Source of the DNA: Bacteroidales bacterium UBA1182
GTDB lineage: Bacteria; Bacteroidota; Bacteroidia; Bacteroidales; Bacteroidaceae
Assembly: GCA_002310015.1 (NCBI GenBank)
Contig: DBYQ01000048.1
Span: 842 to 26,357, forward strand
Direction: 5' to 3'
DNA length: 25,516 nucleotides
The notes under the pieces are model-generated. The model was not told the origin of the DNA and ran no database searches. It saw only the letters and a list, made by a program, of their open reading frames with translations. Each line of letters opens with the position of its first letter. The first letter of the stretch is position 1. Of this stretch, positions 22,787-25,516 are shown piece after piece. The position numbers and the translations under genes were made by a program.

Positions 22787-24679
22787 ATGTTACACGAAGA
22801 TCGTCACGAACATCATCATGAAGAGGAGGAGGGTGAGGGCCGTGGCCGCATAGTAAAGGTCATTGTTGCAATCTTGCTTCTTATTGCAGCTTCAGTTATT
22901 GAACGTAAAACCGATTGGCAGGACTGGCAATATCTGCTTCTGTTCATAGTACCTTATCTTGTTGTTGGCTGGGAAACACTTAAGGAGGCTGCTGAAGGTC
23001 TTGTTCATGGTGAGGCATTGAACGAAGATTTCCTAATGAGTGTGGCCACGATAGGCGCATTAGCAATAGGATTCATGCCCGGTGCAGAAACGCAGTTTGC
23101 CGAGGCTGTATTCGTAATGCTGTTCTTCCAGGTGGGTGAGATGTTTGAGGAGGTGGCCGAAGGCCGAAGCCGCAAGTCCATTGAGCACCTGATGGATATA
23201 CGTCCCGATATTGCACACGTGGAGCGTGATGGAGAACTTCTCACTGTTAGTCCTGAAACCGTAAAGACAGGTGAAATAATAGTAATCCGTCCGGGTGAGA
23301 AAGTGCCCATGGACGGCATCGTGACAGAGGGAACATCAAGCCTTGATACGGTAGCACTTACCGGTGAGAGCGTACCTCGCAGCATAAACAATGGTGATGA
23401 AATACTGTCCGGTTGCGTAAACCTGAACGGACTGATCAAAGTGTGCACTACCAAAGCATTTGCCGAGTCAACTGTATCCAAGATTCTTGATCTGGTAGAG
23501 AATGCTGCAAGCAGTAAGAGCCGTAGTGAGAGTTTCATAACCCGATTTGCCAGAATATATACTCCAATCGTGGTAGGACTGGCAGTATTTGTGGCAGTCA
23601 TTCCAGGCCTGATCACAGGAGAGTGGGCAACATGGATCTATCGAGGCCTGCTGTTCCTGGTTGTATCATGTCCCTGCGCGCTGGTGATATCGGTCCCGCT
23701 CACATTTTTTGGCGGACTGGGAGGTGCGTCACGCAAAGGAATTCTTATCAAAGGTTCTAATGTTATAGATAAATTGGCCGGTGTAAAGACAGTCGTTTTT
23801 GATAAGACCGGAACCCTGACGGAGGGAGTGTTTGAGGTGACTGCAGTGCACCCGCAGGTGATAGACAAGAATGAACTTCTGCATCTGGCTGCTCATGTTG
23901 AGCGTCATTCAACCCACCCCATTGCGATGGCACTTCGTAACGCGTATCCTGATGAGCAGGATGACTGCGTTATATCCGATGTGGAGGAGACTGCCGGACA
24001 CGGAGTTTTGGCTTACGTCAACGGAAAGCGTGTAGTTGTGGGTAACATCAAACTGATGGAAAAGGTGGGAGCCGAGTGTCGTCCGTGTCATCATGAGGGA
24101 ACAATAATCCACGTGGCAATTGATGGTGAATATGCCGGTCACATAGTGATATCAGACCGAATCAAGGAAGACTCTGCTCAGGCTGTAGCTGATCTCAAGA
24201 GTGTCTCCATAAACAAGACCGTGATGCTAACTGGCGACCAGGAGGCTGTAGCAGCAGCTGTGGCATCAAGACTCAAGGTAGATGAGTATCACGCCCAACT
24301 GCTACCTGCCGACAAAGTATCTATGGTAGAGGAACTGCTTCCAGAAGGAGTACTGGCATTCGTGGGTGACGGCATAAATGACGCTCCCGTGCTTACCCGT
24401 GCTGATATAGGCATAGCAATGGGCGCACTTGGCTCTGATGCCGCAATTGAGGCTGCCGATGTTGTACTTATGGATGACAAACCCTCCAAGATTGCGCTGG
24501 CCATTCAGATTGCCCGCCGCACCATCCGCATAGCCAAGCAGAACATCTGGTTCGCCATAGGAATCAAGGTCCTGGTACTGCTGCTTGCCATCCCCGGCCT
24601 TGCCACCATGTGGATGGCCGTCTTTGCCGACGTAGGCGTCACGGTCCTGGCCGTCCTCAACGCAATACGTACACAGTAG
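22787..24679 (+). CDS. zntA: Heavy-metal P1B-type ATPase, Zn/Cd/Pb exporter type
   Basis: A 630-residue inner-membrane pump. The family motifs are all present: SCPCALV (metal-site CPC, 295-297), DKTGTLTEG with the phosphorylated Asp339, STHPIA with the His-Pro pair (377-378), LTGES (191-195) and GDGINDAP (527-534). In the last membrane helix, ADVGVT (Asp615) is the aspartate of the P1B-2 (ZntA/CadA) subgroup, so Zn2+, Cd2+ or Pb2+ is the expected cargo. The N terminus lacks the usual CxxC metal-binding domain and instead has a His/Glu-rich stretch (HEDRHEHHHEEEEGEG). CRPCHH at 431-436 in the nucleotide-binding domain is an extra thiol/His cluster. The last codons and stop lie inside a repeat arm. 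Gene symbol by family, not by orthology test. Confidence 0.93.
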   Translation: MLHEDRHEHHHEEEEGEGRGRIVKVIVAILLLIAASVIERKTDWQDWQYLLLFIVPYLVVGWETLKEAAEGLVHGEALNEDFLMSVATIGALAIGFMPGAETQFAEAVFVMLFFQVGEMFEEVAEGRSRKSIEHLMDIRPDIAHVERDGELLTVSPETVKTGEIIVIRPGEKVPMDGIVTEGTSSLDTVALTGESVPRSINNGDEILSGCVNLNGLIKVCTTKAFAESTVSKILDLVENAASSKSRSESFITRFARIYTPIVVGLAVFVAVIPGLITGEWATWIYRGLLFLVVSCPCALVISVPLTFFGGLGGASRKGILIKGSNVIDKLAGVKTVVFDKTGTLTEGVFEVTAVHPQVIDKNELLHLAAHVERHSTHPIAMALRNAYPDEQDDCVISDVEETAGHGVLAYVNGKRVVVGNIKLMEKVGAECRPCHHEGTIIHVAIDGEYAGHIVISDRIKEDSAQAVADLKSVSINKTVMLTGDQEAVAAAVASRLKVDEYHAQLLPADKVSMVEELLPEGVLAFVGDGINDAPVLTRADIGIAMGALGSDAAIEAADVVLMDDKPSKIALAIQIARRTIRIAKQNIWFAIGIKVLVLLLAIPGLATMWMAVFADVGVTVLAVLNAIRTQ

Positions 24680-24695
24680 TAACCGTCCCTATTGT
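24669..24695. repeat. Left arm of a 27-bp inverted repeat, overlapping the zntA stop
   Basis: The sequence (starting GTACACAG, containing AACCGTCCCTATTGT) is the reverse complement of 25450-25476 in 25 of 27 positions. The last codons of zntA and its TAG (24677-24679) fall inside it. The core ACCGTCCC, flanked by a GTACACAG end, is of the kind I associate with REP sequences mobilised by TnpA_REP transposases; this is recollection, not a search. Confidence 0.8.
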
Positions 24696-24731
24696 GTAAA
24701 TAACCGTATCCGGTTTCAATTTCATCGGCAG

Positions 24732-24953
24732 CTACTTAACTAGATTATCCTTAGCCTGCGGATTGTGCTGCCAAATGGCACCGACCTTGGAGCAAGTTTC
24801 CTTCTCCGGGCAATCACCGCAAGTCTCGAAGCCCTTGCTCAATGCCGGAAGAGTGGAGGGCGTGAAAGATGATGATAATTCAGTAATAATGGAGATTACC
24901 CTACGCTCCGGAAAATAACGATATAATAACCGGGTAACTGAATCTTGACCGGT
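24732..24953 (-). pseudogene. Remnant of a Cys-rich protein gene (3' part)
   Basis: On the minus strand a 73-codon frame, following a TAA at 24954-24956, ends at TAG (24732-24734) with no ATG or GTG start. Its last 39 residues look like genuine protein: KGFETCGDCPEKETC, SKVGAIWQHNPQ and AKDNLVK. The cysteine cluster C-x-x-C-x5-C resembles the C-terminal clusters of small Cys-rich proteins of the DUF3795 sort, but I cannot confirm the family. Either this is the 3' end of a decayed gene or a very short protein from the in-frame TTG that gives LSKGFETC. The 335-bp gap from 24680 to 25014 holds nothing else that looks coding. Confidence 0.5.
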
Positions 24954-24956
24954 TTA

Positions 24957-24988
24957 GTTGCAGAATCTCCGGATAATGCCTTAATTTG
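24957..24988 (+). promoter_or_regulatory. Possible promoter of the two small membrane-protein genes
   Basis: GTTG at 24957-24960, 20 bases, then TTAATTTG at 24981-24988. Each element differs by one base from TTTG and TAnnTTTG, but the spacing is right, and the ATG at 25015 is 26 bp further on. Confidence 0.35.
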
Positions 24989-25014
24989 CAGAAACTAATT
25001 TTTTTCTAACCGTT

Positions 25015-25230
25015 ATGAACCCCAAAACCATACAGCTCATATTCAATATCTCTATTGTTGCAGCCGGCATCTGTTCAAGCGTTTGGCTATACAATTCTTT
25101 TGGTCCCAATCAGCCTAAAGTGGATCATACATGCATTGTCATTGAGGGCATACTATCTATAATCATCATTGTCATTGTTCTCACTAAGAAGAAGTGGAAT
25201 AAGCAGGAATCAGACAAGTCCGAATCATAA
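25015..25230 (+). CDS. Small two-helix membrane protein, unknown function
   Basis: A 71-residue protein with two hydrophobic segments: about 8-26 (IFNISIVAAGICSSVWLY) and about 41-57 (CIVIEGILSIIIIVIVL), then a basic turn KKKWNK and an acidic tail ESDKSES. No family is recognised. A promoter-like sequence precedes it. It is followed after 25 bp by another tiny membrane protein, and both lie between the two arms of the 27-bp inverted repeat. Its tail ESDKSES resembles the start MESDKSS of the next protein, at DNA level too, hinting at a local duplication or slippage. Confidence 0.6.
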   Translation: MNPKTIQLIFNISIVAAGICSSVWLYNSFGPNQPKVDHTCIVIEGILSIIIIVIVLTKKKWNKQESDKSES

Positions 25231-25255
25231 ATAACCTCAAATGCTATAAGTCACT

Positions 25256-25444
25256 ATGGAATCTGACAAATCCTCAAAAGCCAAATGGATAGCAGTAGTT
25301 ATACTGTTGGGTGTCATCGTTGGAGCAATCCTGACAGTAGCTACTTCCTCAAATCCCAAAACAAGAACCATAATCGTGGTTGTGCTATGCCTCATCAGTT
25401 TCATTGCAGGCAAATTGAGCAATAGAAACAAAAAGAAGAATTAG
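25256..25444 (+). CDS. Small two-helix membrane protein, unknown function
   Basis: A 62-residue protein with a short polar head (MESDKSSKAK), two hydrophobic segments (about 11-29, WIAVVILLGVIVGAILTVA; about 39-54, IIVVVLCLISFIAGKL) and a very basic tail (NRNKKKN) that probably stays in the cytoplasm. No family is recognised. It lies 25 bp after the other small membrane gene, consistent with one transcript. Its stop codon (25442-25444) is 5 bp before the right arm of the 27-bp inverted repeat. Confidence 0.6.
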   Translation: MESDKSSKAKWIAVVILLGVIVGAILTVATSSNPKTRTIIVVVLCLISFIAGKLSNRNKKKN

Positions 25445-25449
25445 CCTAA

Positions 25450-25476
25450 ACAATAGGGACGGTTCCTTCTGTGTAC
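25450..25476. repeat. Right arm of the 27-bp inverted repeat
   Basis: Reads ACAATAGGGACGGTT followed by a 12-base end TGTGTAC-terminated stretch, and is the reverse complement of 24669-24695 at 25 of 27 positions. It closes an 808-bp segment that holds the Cys-rich remnant and the two small membrane-protein genes. Confidence 0.8.
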
Positions 25477-25516
25477 TTTGTGAGTTATTCTAGGGAACTT
25501 TTTGGGGTATCAGTAT

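Noticed and set aside
23005..23616. 203-codon open frame on the minus strand opposite zntA
   Set aside because: It lies fully inside a clear P-type ATPase gene, is serine/threonine/isoleucine-rich without motifs, and arises from the codon pattern of the real gene.
1..25516. CRISPR array, tRNA, rRNA, integrase or transposase, SusC/SusD pair
   Set aside because: No regularly spaced repeats, cloverleaf or rRNA-like sequence, nor proteins of these families were seen in any frame.

Overview
The window looks like a chromosomal stretch from a plant-fibre-degrading member of the Bacteroidales (Bacteroidota; Prevotella/Bacteroides-like). The grounds are: -7 promoter elements of the Bacteroidota form TAnnTTTG before several genes and almost no Shine-Dalgarno sequences; many secreted carbohydrate-active enzymes with Sec or lipoprotein signals; and single-copy housekeeping genes (EttA-type ABC-F, type II dehydroquinase) of ordinary bacterial type. 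No species can be named from the sequence alone. No rRNA, tRNA, CRISPR array, transposase or SusC/SusD pair is visible.

Layout. 1-1271: end of a cut-off gene, a small membrane protein, a 145-bp palindromic repeat and a convergent nitroreductase. 1357-8814: first polysaccharide locus, with a CE15 glucuronoyl esterase and GH28 enzyme on the plus strand, a GH43 glycosidase and a six-hairpin glycosidase lipoprotein overlapping by 4 bp on the minus strand, and a divergent secreted esterase. 8836-11160 (minus): outer-membrane protein, GNAT-like protein and aroQ as a probable operon. 11372-13066: ettA, ending inside a palindrome. 13118-15589: two back-to-back secreted esterases. 15612-18598 (minus): Nudix hydrolase, omega-amidase-like nitrilase, then a YolD-like protein and a UvrX-like Y-family DNA polymerase. 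18697-22645: second polysaccharide locus with GH2 (beta-glucuronidase-type), a DUF4380-like protein and GH10 xylanase, ending in a clear terminator. 22787-24679: Zn/Cd-type P1B ATPase with an operator-like dyad. 24669-25476: a segment bounded by 27-bp inverted repeats holding a decayed Cys-rich gene and two tiny membrane proteins.

The enzymes fit a division of labour on glucuronoxylan and attached pectin: GH10 cuts the xylan backbone, GH43 trims xylose or arabinose, the GH2 enzyme (with the NxK uronate motif) removes glucuronate, CE15 breaks lignin-glucuronate esters, the alpha/beta hydrolases remove acyl groups, and GH28 acts on galacturonan-like chains. This pathway view is inference from families and motifs.

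The least expected features are the palindromic repeats whose ends all fall within about 5 bp of a stop codon or overlap it, the inverted-repeat-bounded tail segment, the Firmicutes-style UvrX/YolD pair, and an esterase that seems to lack its catalytic histidine.
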